A stretch of DNA of 64,000 bases from Primula veris (GCA_963682055.1 OY821751.1:9796001-9860000), one strand, 5' to 3'; positions 34,078 through 47,109 are shown, numbered from the stretch's first letter. Made by a program: numbers and translations. Notes: generated from the letters alone by a model not told the origin.

Positions 34078-35007
34078 GATCAGGAGCGCTATCAATTTTC
34101 TAAATTTAAGAAAATACAAAATTCATCTTTTGTATATGAGTAATATATATGATTTACTTGGTGAATATAATAGTGAAAAATTATCATATGGTCCATATTT
34201 TTGTAATTGGAATATGATAATAAACATATAAAAAGAAATAATGTAGAGTTATTATAAGAAAATTATAAGGAACCTGAAAATTTGTGTAAATGTAAACGAT
34301 TCCTTAAAAACTACTTGATCCGTTACTATTTCATTGCCCACTAAGAAACTACATGCAATTTTAACCGGTCAATAACTTATACTAAAATTGTCGAAATAAA
34401 AAATTTCAAAAGTTGATCATATAGTTCTGTTAGATTTTATGATTAGATATAAAAAAAATTCATTTCGACAATTTTGATACAAGTTATAAACCGTTCAAAA
34501 TTGCACGTAGTTTCATAATGGACAATTAAATGAAAACATAAGCAGTATAAAACATGTTAGATTTGATAAAATGGCTAAGCCTACTTAGGCGGTTAGCTCT
34601 GTATTACAATGATTACAGAAAGGAAGCAAGTGGAAATAATATATTAATCAGAATAAAACAACAAATAAACATTCAAGTCTTTCATTCTAAACAAATCTTT
34701 CATCAGTACATAAGATTTTAACATAGACAAGTACATCAGCTTTATAACTACAACATGACAACAAAATCCTAGAGACTTCAATACATTTAGTAGCCATGAA
34801 GCGATAACCAAACGTCCAGCAACTATTTCAAACTTAAAAAGGTTCAAAGGCAGCACCGAAACTCAATAAAACACAGATCCGCCAAAATATTGAGCTACAA
34901 GCAGCACCTGATTTTTCAGAATATATCACGATTTAAACAATGAAATTAAAAGTTTCATTAATAAAAGATATCCAAACTGCTAAAACCAACCACGTAGTGG
35001 CACATCA
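34078..35007 (-). other. 3' flank and probable 3' UTR of the SUVH gene
   Basis: AT-rich sequence downstream of the SUVH stop codon. The last few hundred bases next to 35007 are a plausible 3' UTR, but no poly(A) site can be fixed. A short inverted similarity (AAATTGTCGAAATAAAAAATTT at 34387 and AAAAAAAATTCATTTCGACAATTTT at 34451) suggests a tiny hairpin. Confidence 0.4.
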
Positions 35008-37426
35008 TCAATAATAATGACCCCAACACTTGGACGACCCACACAAGCATTTCTTTTTCCATTGCTCGGTTTTCCCAGGTTGAACTGTCCCATAATCAAA
35101 AGTCAACTCTTCGAGCGGAGCAATATGAGTTACTGCAAAAAACGCAATATGAAGATAAGAATCGTTCCCACTCTCTCTCAGCACAGGCTGCCAATATACA
35201 TTAGGCATACAACTATGGTTCATAAACCTAGCAACATTCCCACAGTTTTTCGAACTTATAACAAGCGGATAAGGTGTACTCATCTCCTCGTCAGAATACC
35301 CAGGCATAAGCTTTAACGATTCATAGGTTCTAGAACTATCGAAAACATAGTCATCTCCATTGTCATTTGCAATTATTTCACCAGCATATTCGCAGATAAA
35401 AGCCCCAGCACGGATAGGTTCCCACGACCTAAGACCCCAACCTTTATCCTTCGTTTTGAACACTTCGAACCGGAGTTTAATACCTCCTTGAGATACTCGG
35501 TTTCGACAATTTGGTGGGCATAAACAAGAAGGTCCACACTCATATGTGACACTTTTGTAATTCATTAAAACACCAATTGGAGAATAAGCCAGGAAACCAC
35601 CGTTTTTCTGATTACAATGGCAGTTGAGGTCACCTGGTTGACAACCACCTCGACAAGGACAGCTCATACTAGGTTGTTGGGAGATAATTGTGCTTGTATA
35701 CTTTAAACTCTGTAAGTAGGTAAATTGGGGAAACGCCCTTACATAGTCAACTTCATTCACGAGACAAACGGGTAGAGGTTCCATACCTGAAGAAAATATT
35801 AAGTCCAACGAAAAGACCCAAAAATATCAGCATTTCAACATTGAAATTAATAATTGAATATCAATTAACAATTGCAAGAATATTCAGAGTACATGGAATT
35901 AGCAAACCATGTGAGATCAGTTTTCTGTAACGTAGAGCATTTGCTTCTTAAACCATGCATGTAGAGACGAAACTAAAGGATCATTCGATTGCAACTTTTG
36001 GAGCAAATAAGCTGGAACTCTTTTAGTTGCTTAAAAGAAAAAATCTAGATTAAGTTTAAAATTCCTGTTTTTTAAGTCAAAAATATCTAGATATCTTTAA
36101 CTGGCCTGGATTAAAAGCTGCAACCAAACGAGGACTAAATGCTTCTTTGTTTCGGTTTTTAAGGCAAAAAGATAATTTTTTTAAGACTTAGAACAAAGTT
36201 ACATTAGTCAAGTTTAAAATCATCGAACCTGAGGAAATATCAGGTTGAATAAGCCCAGTCCTTGATTCAATATTCTCCTTCCATTGCTGAATAGTTTTCC
36301 ATAAATTAAATGTTTGAGGCTGGCCTGGATTTCTATATAATTTATATTTAAAGACGTTACAACCCGACTTCCCTTTCTCTATCCATGACTCCCGAATTTT
36401 GTACAACCCATCATATATATACACTTTTCCGGTGGGATACAGGGCGTCTTTTACACCCCGAATAACTCTAACCTCACTAGACTTTTGCAAACTCTTTTCC
36501 AACGCAAGGTTACCCCTTTCTAGTTTCTGATCCGTAACATTTTTCCCGCTAATCCCACCTTGGCCACTGTAAATTAAAATATCACCATCTTCATCATTAT
36601 CTTCATACGTGCCAGACGAGACGATACTTACAGCTAATATATCATCCTCTTGACTACCTTTTAAAGTATCGATCCCACCCATTGATTGGTTATGCAAACC
36701 CACTAAACACAACTCAAATCTAAAAAAGAAAATATCCCCGGGATTAATCCCGGGTACAGCTCCGACCCTTTTTCTAGAATTTGTTCGAGCACCTTTACTC
36801 ATCATAATAGTACCAGCTTTTAAATCAGGACGTGACCCTTTAGACTCATCGATTTGGGAAATTCTTCTTCGTAGCAAATCATAGGTTAGAAGTGTCAACC
36901 AAGTAGATTCTTTATTTCCGTCGGCTTGTGGAAATGCATTGGGTCCCACGAGAGGAAATGAAGACATGAGAGCATTAGCAACCAAATCGATTTCGGGATC
37001 AGGAGAAGAATTATATGGTCTTTTAGGCTTGCCAGAACTGTTTCTTTTTTTACCCTTAGTGCTATTATCTTCCCCATTAGTAGCATATAGAGGGTTGTCG
37101 TCAAATGGTAAATCAGTTTGATCTTGGGACTCGTTATAATCATCTTCTGGAATAATGGGAGCATTATAAGATGAACCCCTACAGGTCCCGTTTTGGTTTT
37201 CGGGCATTGGTGCTCTAAATGAACTTATGGGAACAGGAGATGGTATTGTGTGGTTACGTTCGAGTGGTTGAACTTGAGAAATGGGGGTGTGAAAAGGGTA
37301 AACTGAGGACAAATTGGATGAATCCGCAGACTTTGGAAATGTAGGAACTAAACAACGTAATGGCTTTACATCTAAAACCACTGATTTGTCAAAGGACCCA
37401 GGCATGTGATTAGAATGTGTGCCCAT
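35008..37426 (-). CDS. Histone H3K9 methyltransferase-type SRA-SET protein, SUVH1/SUVH3-like
   Basis: Join of exon 37426-36229 and exon 35786-35008, with a GT-AG intron of 442 bp (36228-35787) that splits a Gly codon; product 658 residues. Residues 1 to about 215 are a disordered Pro/Ser/Asn region. The SRA/YDG domain at about 219-385 (VGAVPGINPGD, GLHNQSMGGID, SGQGG, VRVIRG, YDGLYKI) binds methylated cytosine. Pre-SET begins at about 442 (CPCRGGCQPGDLNCHC). SET starts at about 503 (KDKGWGLRS, GEII, RFMNHSCMPNVYW at about 588, ELTFDYG). Post-SET ends the protein (CLCGSSKCWGHYY). Length and layout match Arabidopsis SUVH1/3 (about 670 residues), nuclear proteins that read DNA methylation and can promote expression. 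Many SUVH coding regions are intronless, so this intron, carrying a MITE, is notable. All zinc and catalytic motifs look intact. Confidence 0.95.
35978..36133. mobile_element. MITE in the SUVH intron
   Basis: 156 bp with ~24-bp imperfect inverted ends (GGATCATTCGATTGCAACTTTT and, from the other side, CCTCGTTTGGTTGCAGCTTTT). It is flanked by ACTAAA at 35972-35977 and 36134-36139. The TTTGGTTGCAGCTTTT end word recurs elsewhere in the window. Confidence 0.7.
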
Positions 37427-39789
37427 ACCTAGTTTAGTGATGGTAGGGATAAAATACAGTAACTTAGTGAGATTTGGGTAATCGGAATTCCAGCAATAAC
37501 CAACTTCTATGATCTATTTTACTTGATTTTCTTCCTTGATCTGCGGTAGTTCGTCTAAAATAGTAAGCACCTGGATTCTAACACCAAGAGGGGAAAAAAT
37601 TACTTCCACAATTATAATGAAAAAGGAAAGAGAAGTAACATTGAAAAAAACAGAGAAGATTAAATGAATTGCCAAGAAAGAGAAAAAATAGCAGAAGCAG
37701 TTTTTAAACATCTAAATTATACTTTTTAACAGCTATAATTCTAGCACTTTCTTCATATTTCCCTAAATTATCAAATTCAATTTATCCTAATAATAAATGA
37801 AAAGCACAAAGGGACGTGAAAATAATTGCTTGCTTGTTGCAGAGTTTGAGCAACAAAAGTAGCTTCTTTTAAAACTTAGAATAAACTTGGTCAATGTCAT
37901 TTTAAGCTCCCTTGCTTCTTTAGGGCTTATTAAGCTGCAAGAAAAGAAGAAATCTTATTGGAGGCAGAGAAATAAATTTTAGTTTATTTATCTCAAATTT
38001 TGCATACCAAAAAAATAAAAATAAATCAACCCACGATTATTAGTTTTTATAAGACAATTAAACTAAGAAAACCTCAACTTTTAAGCTTACTATCCAGATG
38101 CAGTATATCTTTATAAGGAAATATACAAATCATGCTGAGCTTAAAAGCAGTAACCAAACAAACCTTTGACAAACTAGCAAAAACTTGAGGCTTGAAAGCC
38201 TGACAACCAAATAAACAAAAGCTAAACTACAAAATAGAAAGGAAAAAAAAAAAAGAGATTCGCCCAAAGCAATAATATCTCTGAACTACTATCAGTAAAA
38301 TTTCAGTAAGCCAGAGTGAGAAAAAGATGAATATAAGTTACGCAAAGCATTTACAACTCAAACTTAAACAATTAAAGAGCAGAGAAAATCAAATCTATCG
38401 TAACAAAGGAGGCATGTTAGCAGAAACCAATTTCGAACATTTAGATAACTTATTTAATATCTCATTTTATTTCATTTTTCATCTTCTTCTTTCCCTAAGT
38501 TAACTACTGATAGGTCCACTTAAACCACCAAATTACCTTCATTATAACATTAAAAAAAATAATAGAATTTGATGTACTTGACAATAAATGCAAAGAACAA
38601 AGGGAAGTAAGAAACTTGCCCAAAAAATAGCAAGAAACTTACCAAAAAAGAGGAAGCAAGAAAGTTACTCAAAAAAAGGAAGCAGAAAAGTGAAGAAAAG
38701 CATTCCCAGGTGTTACCCAAAAATAGCTATGAAAAGAGTTTAATAAAATCAGCTTCATCAAGGTCTCTCAACAAATATCAGTATTTCAAACATCTGAATA
38801 AGCAAATTTATATTTAGTGATGATGGCGAGGTTAAAACAAAAGGGAAAACCCCAAATTCTACATCAAATTTTTTTCCCCTTAAAGGAGATAGTACATAAT
38901 AAGAACAACTTGGGTAATAGCCCATTTAAGATACAGTTATCTGGAGTGCAAATATGGGAACTTCATTTTCTCAGGTCATAATATGGCGATGATATTAGGA
39001 GATTGATTGTACAGCTTTTAAGCTTTTTTATCTTTGCTTTTTTGTTTATAAAGTTGTAGGCAATTTGGGTTCAACTTAAAATTAGAGGTACTTCTGCTTT
39101 AAAGACCAAAAAGGCTAGAAGTATTAAGCAAAACAAACTTAATTTCCTTCTCAATCTCAAATAACCCAGCTTATAATCTTAAAGCTGCGGTAAAAAAAAA
39201 CTTAATAGAGGGATAAGAAGGGGTTCAGAGCATAAGATTAGCTAAATGATTACACAAAAGTAGCAAAACAAAGTGGGGTAACATATAACAAGCATAAAAT
39301 GCAAATACACTCCCGTAAAGGAGTACAACAGTAGCAAAACCTTTGTAAGAAACCATTCCAGATAAAACTTGACAGTGAAAGTATATTAAGTTCAGCTTAT
39401 TAAGGCATGCATAAAGAGATGAAACCAACTTTAAGTGTTTGGTCTCTGCAGCTTTAATGCAAAAACGCTAGCTTTTGATTTATGAAAGATAAAAATAGCT
39501 TAGCTAACACAAAACTATTGTATTATGAGCTTCTCATCTGCAGCTTTTGGGCAAAACAAAGGTAGCTCATTTGATGCTCAGAAAAAAGTTTAGCTCCTTC
39601 AGCTTACTTTTTAGGCCAGAAAAAATAAAGAAACTGAGCTAAGAAGCTGAAACCAATCTTAGTCCCAAAAAGCAACTTACACGCTAAGCTGGACACCAAG
39701 TGCAGAAAAGCATACCAAAAAAAAAAAAAACAGCTGCAACCAAACAAGCCCTAAGAGAAAGACACAAATTAACATAAGCACAAACCTTA
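37427..39789 (-). other. SUVH upstream region / probable 5' UTR intron
   Basis: No coding frame. It is T-rich on the minus strand, with repeated AAGCTTTT/AGCTGCAA words, and would be leader or leader-intron of the minus-strand SUVH gene. CTAAACTAG just before GTATGG at the start codon could be a splice acceptor, but the pyrimidine tract is weak. The start of transcription cannot be fixed from sequence alone. Confidence 0.4.
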
Positions 39790-41765
39790 CGAAAACCTAA
39801 AAAGAACGAACCCACCTGGGTAAGGTGATAAATAAGTTGGAAATTACCCAAAAATCATAAATAAGTCAATCAAACAAAACCGATATCTGATAACAAGTAA
39901 ATTCAAGGTTTCATATTTTTAGCGAGGAAATGAAGTCCAGGGAACCCTAAAAAGCACAACCCCAACTAGCCAAAGTGAGAAATATAGTGAAAAAAACAAG
40001 AAAATGTCGAATAAATGAGAACCGATAGCAGATAACAAGCAAAAATTAGATATGTATAGTTTCCACTAAGAAATTATGAAGTGTGGAAAGATCACAAACG
40101 TCTAAGCAACTGAAATAAACCTTTGAACGTATAAGTAACTTGAAAGGACAACAAAACGCAGAAAGGTTTACGAAAAAAGGGAAGAAAAAGAAAAAAAACG
40201 TGTGAACTGCAACCAAACAAGCCCTAAGAAGGAGAAACAAAGATAATAAGCACAATCTTAAACCCTAAAGAAAGCACAAACCCAACTAAGCAAGTGCAAT
40301 AAACATAAAAAAGGTGAAGTAAAGAAAACCCATATTTGGTAACAAGTAGAAAATCATTTTGTAATAATTTCAAATAGGAAATGAAGTGCACAGAACCCCA
40401 GTACAAACCCAATTAATAACCAAAGTGAAAAATAAGATGGAAATTAAGCACAAAAAACAATATAAAGTCCAGTTAAATGAAACCCATATCAGATAACAAG
40501 CAAAGATCATATTTTATATATTTCAACTTGGAAATTAAGTGCATAGAAGCCGAGAAAGCACAAACCCAACTAACCAGAGTGAGAAATAATATGAAAATTG
40601 TGTTAATAAAAAACATATATAAGTCTAATCAAACAAAGCCCATATCAGATAACAAGCAAAGATCAATTAAAATATTTCAGATAGGAAATCAAGTGCATAA
40701 AACCCTAGAAAGCACAAACCAAAGTGAGAAATAGGACAAAAAAGTTATGTAAATTAAATTAAAATTTGAACAAAAGAAAACCCATATTAAATAACAAGCA
40801 AAGATCAGTTTTTTTTTAAATCCAACTAGGAAATTAAGTGCAGAGAATCCTAGAAAGCACAAACCAAACTAATAACCAAAGTGAGAAGTAAGATAGAAAA
40901 TAGGGAAAATAACATAAAAAGTGGAATCAAACAAAACCCATTTCACAGATGAGATAACAAACAAAGATCAAATTTAAATCATTTCAGCTAAAATTAAGTG
41001 CATAAAACCCTAGAAAGCAAAAACCCACTAACCAAAGTGAGAAATAAGATGGAAATTAGCACACACAAAAAGATAAAAAGTGGAATGAAACAAACCCACT
41101 TCAAATAACAAGCAAAGATCAGATTTAATTATTTCAGCTAGGAAATGATTCATAAACACAACTAATAAACCAAAGTGAGAAATCAGACAAAAAATAATGA
41201 AAATAACATAAAAAGATGAACCAAAGAAAACCCATATCAGATAACTAACAAATATCAAATTTAAATAATTTTCAGCTAGGAAATGAAGTGCATAAAACCC
41301 TAAAAAGCACAAACCAACTAATAACCAAAGTGAGAAATAAGACAAAAAAAATACTGAAAATAACATAAAAAGTTGAACTAAAGAAAACCAATATCAGATA
41401 CCTAGCAAAGATCAAATTTAAAAAAAAAAAATCAGCTAAGAAATTTAGTGTATAAAACCCTAGAAAGCACACACCCAATTAATAACCAAAGTAAGAAATC
41501 ATATGGAATTTTTAATTAAAAACACAAAAAAGTCGAATTAAACAAAACCCACATCAGATAACAGGAAAAAAATATAATTTAAATAGTTTTCAGCTAGGAA
41601 ATGAAGTGCATAAAACCCTAGAAAGCACAAACCCAGCTAATAACCCAAAGTAAGAAATAAAATAAAAAATAATGAAAATAACATAAAAAGTGGAATGAAA
41701 GAAAACCCATAACAGATAAAACAAGCAAATATCAGATTTTTTTTAATTCCAACTAGGAAATGAAT
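39790..41765 (-). repeat. Tandem array of ~140-165-bp units with telo-box-like motifs upstream of SUVH
   Basis: About a dozen diverged units; clear unit starts (GAAAT(G/C/T)AAGTGCATAAAACCCTAG) lie near 40380, 40528, 40685, 40830, 40990, 41279, 41440 and 41598. Each unit carries AACCAAAGTGAGAAATAAGA, AACATAAAAAGTGGAAT, AAAACCCATATCAGATAACAAGC, AAAGATCAGATTTAAAT and CAGCTAG. AACCCTA occurs in at least seven units. On the SUVH strand each unit reads T-rich with GGGTTTTATGCACTTCATTTCC. The left end (39790-40370) is more decayed. Short frames in it are by-products of the repetition. Confidence 0.88.
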
Positions 41766-41891
41766 TTTTTAAGTGGAAGTACAATTAAAATTTCTAAAAA
41801 AAATTGAAATTAAGATAAGAAAAAGAAAAAAGATTTACTGTAATGAAAAGAAGAAAGTGAAAAAACCAGATCAACGGCTAGGTTTAGCAGC

Positions 41892-41908
41892 ATATATATA
41901 TAAATATT

Positions 41909-41952
<44 letters not shown>
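41892..41952. repeat. (TA)n-(GA)n microsatellite
   Basis: About 38 bp of TA-rich repeat followed by 11 GA units, beside the satellite array on its promoter side. On the SUVH strand it reads CT repeats then TA repeats, as often seen in plant 5' UTRs, so the transcription start may be close. Confidence 0.9.
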
Positions 41953-42579
41953 CTGTTTGGTGTTCTGTTTTTCAGGTAAAATGACAAAAGTGGTAGTAAA
42001 ATGATTAGATTTAGACTTAATGTGTGGAACACCACCAAAGCTTGTAATAATAAATAGTACTAGTTTGAAAAATAATTTACATTTTCACACCCCTATAATA
42101 ATAACACCACTTCTGTCATGCTTGGCCGGAAGTAAATGTTTTTTTTTTATTTTGAAGAATCATTTATTAGTAAAATAAAATAAAAACACATTTCATATCC
42201 CAAAACTCATTGTAAAAAAAAATAGAATCATATAACATATGCATCTAAGTTAATTTAAAAGAGATTTTAACCATGAAGTTTTTTATAATTAAGTCTCAAA
42301 TTATGTTTTTAATGGTGATATAGAATAGGTTTCTATTCTGGTGATTTGAACTAAGGAGAGTGTTATTTCTATTAAAATAATTGTTAATTTTTGGACAAAA
42401 TGAGTGGGTGTTTTTTTTGTAATTGGATTCTTCTCGATTCATATAAATGTATAGCCGGATAGACGGGAATGGGAGTCAGATCCTTAAACAGTTGGATCCG
42501 ATCCGATCCGATCGGATAGAGTTGGACTCCGAAGTTTCGTTTCATTCTAATCCATAATAACACACCACCCACATCTTTC

Positions 42580-42735
42580 CGGGCCCGGCCCATATACGGT
42601 GCAGGCTCTCCAAGTAAAATGGGCAGCCCATCCCAATGACATAAAATTCAGGCCCAAAATCTTGTTTTTCTCTAAGTTTTTCTTTTTCCTTATACGACTA
42701 GCTTTCTTTCCTGGGCAACCCACTAGGTTTCGACC
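42580..42735. promoter_or_regulatory. Cluster of GGCCCA/TGGGC site II-like words
   Basis: GGGCCCGGCCCA (42581), TGGGCAGCCCA (42620), AGGCCCAA (42650), CTGGGCAACCCA (42711) and GACCCA (42733) lie within 155 bp. Such words bind TCP factors in promoters of plant housekeeping genes. This could be the distal promoter of the minus-strand SUVH gene about 5 kb away, or of an unseen transcript. It is a motif-only call. Confidence 0.35.
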
Positions 42736-43239
42736 CATTTGCCACCTAGATAGACCGATGGAACTAATATTATTGTTCATTGTTAGGAACTTCTAAACTG
42801 TTTTAAAGAACTTAAGGCAGGGGTTTTTACTAGCTCAAAATATAATTAACATGAACCATATTTGGTTGTTGACTTGCGACGTCCATCTAGGCGAGGTATA
42901 CTTGTTGGTTCTACCAAGTCGATATACACTAGCACCATATAAAGATTGATGGAAAGTGGAAACTCAATAATTTTGGATAGTTCTAGAACTAGGTATTTTC
43001 TGTAAAACATTGATATAGCATCAAAATTAGTGTTTTAAGTTTTGTGCCATAACTTACTATCGGCACGGGTTAAGACTAAATATTTCAAGTTTCCTCTAAC
43101 ATGATATACTGTTAACGTTGGGTCTCTGTATTGTGTCCTATATATTGATTTCATCAACGATTCATGTTTTGCAGTTTTAGTTGTCCTATAACTTAGTAGG
43201 TCTCTACCCTTCCATAAACCATAACATTAATAATATATA

Positions 43240-44000
43240 GTTCGGTGATAACTTTTTAACTTTGATGACCTAAATTTTGACAATTTTCATTTCATAACTA
43301 GCGTTTTATAAAACTTCGTTTTAGTGATATACTCCTTTTTTTTTATAGAACATATTTAAAAATTACAGTTTAGTCCGCAATGTTTAAAATTTTAAATAAA
43401 ACTAGATATTGTAAAAAGAACACATTTCGATAAGAATCAAATTATAAAATATTTTTTGCTACAATCAAGTAAAAATCGAGATTAAAATCAACAAAAATCA
43501 TTCACGAAGCAATGAGTAAAATTAAGAATACGTACATTCTCTTTTTTTTGTTCCTAAATTTTCGTTTTTAATTAAACTCTACATAAAGTCACTCCTAAAT
43601 AAATGACTAAAATGAAAATAGTTACATAGTTCACGTTTTTCTAAATGCTCTTTTTTTTATTACAGTAATCGAAGCTTATAGAAACCCATTTTCAAACAAA
43701 TTGACAAAATAAAAAATGGAAATACATAATTCATTTTTCTTAAAAAATAAAAATTATCTTTTAAGCGTACAGTCAAGCAAAAAGGTAACCAAACTCTTAC
43801 ATAAATCCATTTACAAAATATTTTACTAGTTATGTGAAGTTCAATTTTTTTAAAAAAAACAATTTTTATTATAAACTTTTTAAAATTATGCGGACTAAGT
43901 TTTAACTAATAAACATTTTACATCATAAACGCATGTCACAAAAGTGAAGTTGTATAAAGTTAGGTCACCTAAGCTAAAAAGTTTTAGGCCACCAAAACAT
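43240..44000. mobile_element. Non-coding TIR element, ~0.76 kb
   Basis: Inverted ends: the left reads GTTCGGTGATAACTTTTTAAC then TTTGATGACCTAA; the right, on the complement, reads GTTTTGGTGGCCTAAAACTT then TTTAGCTTAGGTGACCTAA. The interior is AT-rich without open frames. Flanks are TA-rich, so no target duplication can be read. Probably a MITE-like non-autonomous DNA transposon. Confidence 0.55.
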
Positions 44001-44514
44001 AATTAACCTTATTTTCTTCTAGATTATGAAATTATAATATTTATCTTTTATACACAAATTAAAGAAAAAATGATAAAAAGATACGTATAAATGGTATTTA
44101 ATTATCAAAACGTATATATATCAAAACACTTTTAAAAATTAATACAGATATTATATGATGCTACACATTTTTACTATTTTATTTCAACTTTAACTTTGAT
44201 TCTGCATGATACTACATTATATATAATAAATCATAATTCGAGTTTTTAGAAATTAAATACGATTTGATTTTATATACTAATCAATGATTCTCTCCAAATT
44301 AAACTTACCGTAAGTTTAACCTGAACAAAAATGTTTTTATTTTTCAATTGGTTCTTTCAAGTTTTTTTTCTAAAACTTGATCAAGTCCCTTCACAGTGAC
44401 CAATGCAAAACCATGGTATTCACACTTTCGAGACGAGCCATTTCTGTCGTGGTTCAGTGTTCTAAACAATTAATTTCTTAATCTTCGCTGCACTATTTGA
44501 TTGTGCCTACGTAC

Positions 44515-45822
44515 GGGGTAAGTTTTTTTTACCACTCATTCTACTTTTTGATACCTTAATTTACTTTTTTTAGAACATTTTTAATAAAACGTGAATAAAA
44601 GATTTCAAATCAACGTCACATCGTATTTTTATTTATTTATTTCTTCAATTCATTCTATTCAGTTTCATTACAAAATAAATAACTCTAACATCACTTCATT
44701 ACACTTCATTTATCTACAAAATAAATAAATTTACCCACTCTATCACACTATTAATTAATACATTCCTCTGTTTTTTTTTCACTCAAACTAAATACAAAAT
44801 TAAAATATTTTATAATCATAATATTATATCAAGTTAACACTTTCAAGTAATTTATATTTTGCACTTTTTTATTTATTAATTTTGTTACTTTCGAGTAAAT
44901 AATTAAATTGTCTTTAAAAACCCTACACGTCATTATTTTCTTCCACCTTTACCTACCTACACTTCTAAAAATATTAGTACGTCCGCGATTTCAAATAGTA
45001 CGTCCGCGATTTCAAATTCGTGCTTGATTTGATTTCAAATAGTACGTCCGTGATTTAAAATTCGTGAATTCGAAATTTGAAAAAGATTCGTCTGTAAATT
45101 CGACGAATTCCTCCAAAAATAAATAACCCTCGACACCAATTCATAACTCCATTCCATTACAAAATAAATAACCACCAATTCATTCCACTATATTCCACTA
45201 CAAAATAAATAACCATAACACAAATTCATTACACCCCATTCCATTACAAAATAAATAACCATAACACAAATTCATTCAACTCCATTACATTACAAAATAA
45301 ATAATCCTAACACCAATTCATTCTACCTCATTACACTTCATTTATTTACAAAATAAATAACTCTACTTAATACATTCTTCTACTTTTTTTTCCCACTCAA
45401 ACTAAAACCAAAATTAAAATATTTCATAATCATAATATTCTATCAAGTTAACACTTTCAAGTAAGTTATATTTTGTATTTTTTGTATTTATTAATTTTGT
45501 TATTTCTGAGTAAATGGTTAAATTAACATTTATTAGCTTGTTTTAATTTTTGTTAATGTCTACTTCAAAAACGTTATTAAGTTGTAAAATCAAATTTACT
45601 TTATTTAGTATTTTTTACACTAAATATTTTTTTTGTATATTTACAAGATTGAAGGGATTTTATTAGTTTATACTTTAAAAAATTTATTAAGTTGTAAAAG
45701 TAAATTTAGTATATTTAGTGTTTTTGTTATATTTTTAGTATATTTTCAAGGTTCGAGGGCTTTTATTAGTGTCTAATTTTTATTTACTCGGAAATTATTA
45801 TCTCTCCAAAATCATATACATT
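44515..45822 (+). repeat. Left TIR of the MULE
   Basis: About 1.31 kb matching 54236-55529 inverted. It contains tandem TACAAAATAAATAACC blocks (about 44690-45360), three AGTACGTCCG(C/T)GATTT words at 44977-45054, and CCCTACACGTCATTATTTTCTTCC. These repeated subterminal words are candidate transposase sites. Homology ends near TTTTATTTACTCGGAAATTATTATCTC...ATATAC. Confidence 0.9.
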
Positions 45823-46115
45823 AGTGTCTAATTTTTATTATTAGTTATTATAAAAAAGTTATTAAGTTGTAACAGAAAATTTACTATATTTAGTATTTTT
45901 AATATATTTACAGGAACTGCCCTGTCTGTTATAATTGTTCTCCCAAAACCATGAATAATATGTCACGTTTGGTCATGATCTATTTAAGTATTTAGAATAA
46001 AAAGATAGTACTCACTAAAATTTTATTATTGGACTCACTAAAATTGTACTACGTAAGAGCTGGGAAAAATAGTATCAAAAAACAAGAAAAAATACAGTAA
46101 ATGATTAAAAAACAA

Positions 46116-47050
46116 TCACTGGTCATCAGGTATGTTGATGTTCTCGAAATAATTGGCGGGACAAGACTGCCTTCTTAATGCCTCTTTAAAATTTTGTCTA
46201 AAAACATCTTGCCATGGATCAGCTTCTGGAGAGTGATGCTTCTCCCATCCACTAATAATCGGGGGCAAAGGGAACGGGTTGAAATTATTCTTTTTTTGAT
46301 CAATAATGACCTCGGCATAATGTTTTGTGTTAACGTGAACCATGAAAATCACAGCAGGCTTTGCCGGAGGGGCTGTATGTTGTGGTAAATATGTTGTCGT
46401 ACCCGTCGAAATGTTTATCATAACCACTGCTATATTATACCGTGATGCAATTATGAACCATGTCTCTGGAAATGTCATCCATTTATGTAGAGGCGCCATA
46501 CAAGTCATGTCATTCCAAGAAAACGAGTCACGAATAAAACCATATCCTTTCAGTTCTCCAAGGATATCAAGATAATAAGAATGGAAATTTTCGATCTCCT
46601 GTTGTAGTTCTACGCTCACTTTTCCCCAGTCGTCTTCTCCAAATTTCATTCCCATAGCCTTCGCAATAACACAAAAACCGCAGTGACCATCCCCAAGTAC
46701 ATCATTCACCTCGAATATGTGATTATGGAAAATAGGTGGAATCTGCTTAATATATTTAAAAGACTTGTAGGGAGGTTTTTTTGATTGCGATGATCCTTTA
46801 CCTTTTTGTTTGTCGTAAACAGAATATCTAGGGGGTAAAGGGGCTGAAGGATCGTATTTGGTTTTCAGACTGCTATAGTTACGTCTCCGTTCTGCTTGCT
46901 CATCTTTATACGCCTGAGTATATTCAAAAGCAGATGGGTCACGTTTTGTTGAATATTTACCTATTTTTCCCCCTCCCTGATGATGAATTTCGACGCTATG
47001 GTATGAGTTCAGGTTCTCTTGCTGAAGTTTTCGAAGGATCGTGCAGAAGT
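46116..47050 (-). pseudogene. OTU cysteine-protease domain at the end of the MULE transposase
   Basis: The frame is open from about 46980 down to 46116. A basic linker (KYSTKRDPSAFEYTQAYKDE, YDPSAPLPPRYSVYDKQKGK) leads into the OTU core DVLGDGHCGFCVIAKAMG near 46700 and ends with KHYAEVI near 46320. The Asp and Cys of GDGHC and the late His of KHY are all present, so the deubiquitinase-type catalytic triad looks intact. OTU enzymes cleave ubiquitin or related chains; a role in transposition is not established. It is joined to the transposase reading direction with no promoter between them. Because the upstream transposase part is broken, I list it as a pseudogene, although this domain itself is open. 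Confidence 0.8.
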
Positions 47051-47109
47051 TCGATCTGGGCTTTTAAATTTGCCTTTAAAACTTGATCATTAGTTTCATC
47101 ATACCTTCT

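Noticed and set aside
41028..41478. Hydrophobic minus-strand frames that look like membrane proteins
   Set aside because: They arise from the T-rich strand of the satellite array; the frames change from unit to unit and have no start context.
42384..42780. Frames near the GGCCCA cluster
   Set aside because: Short, overlapping on both strands and without any family motif.
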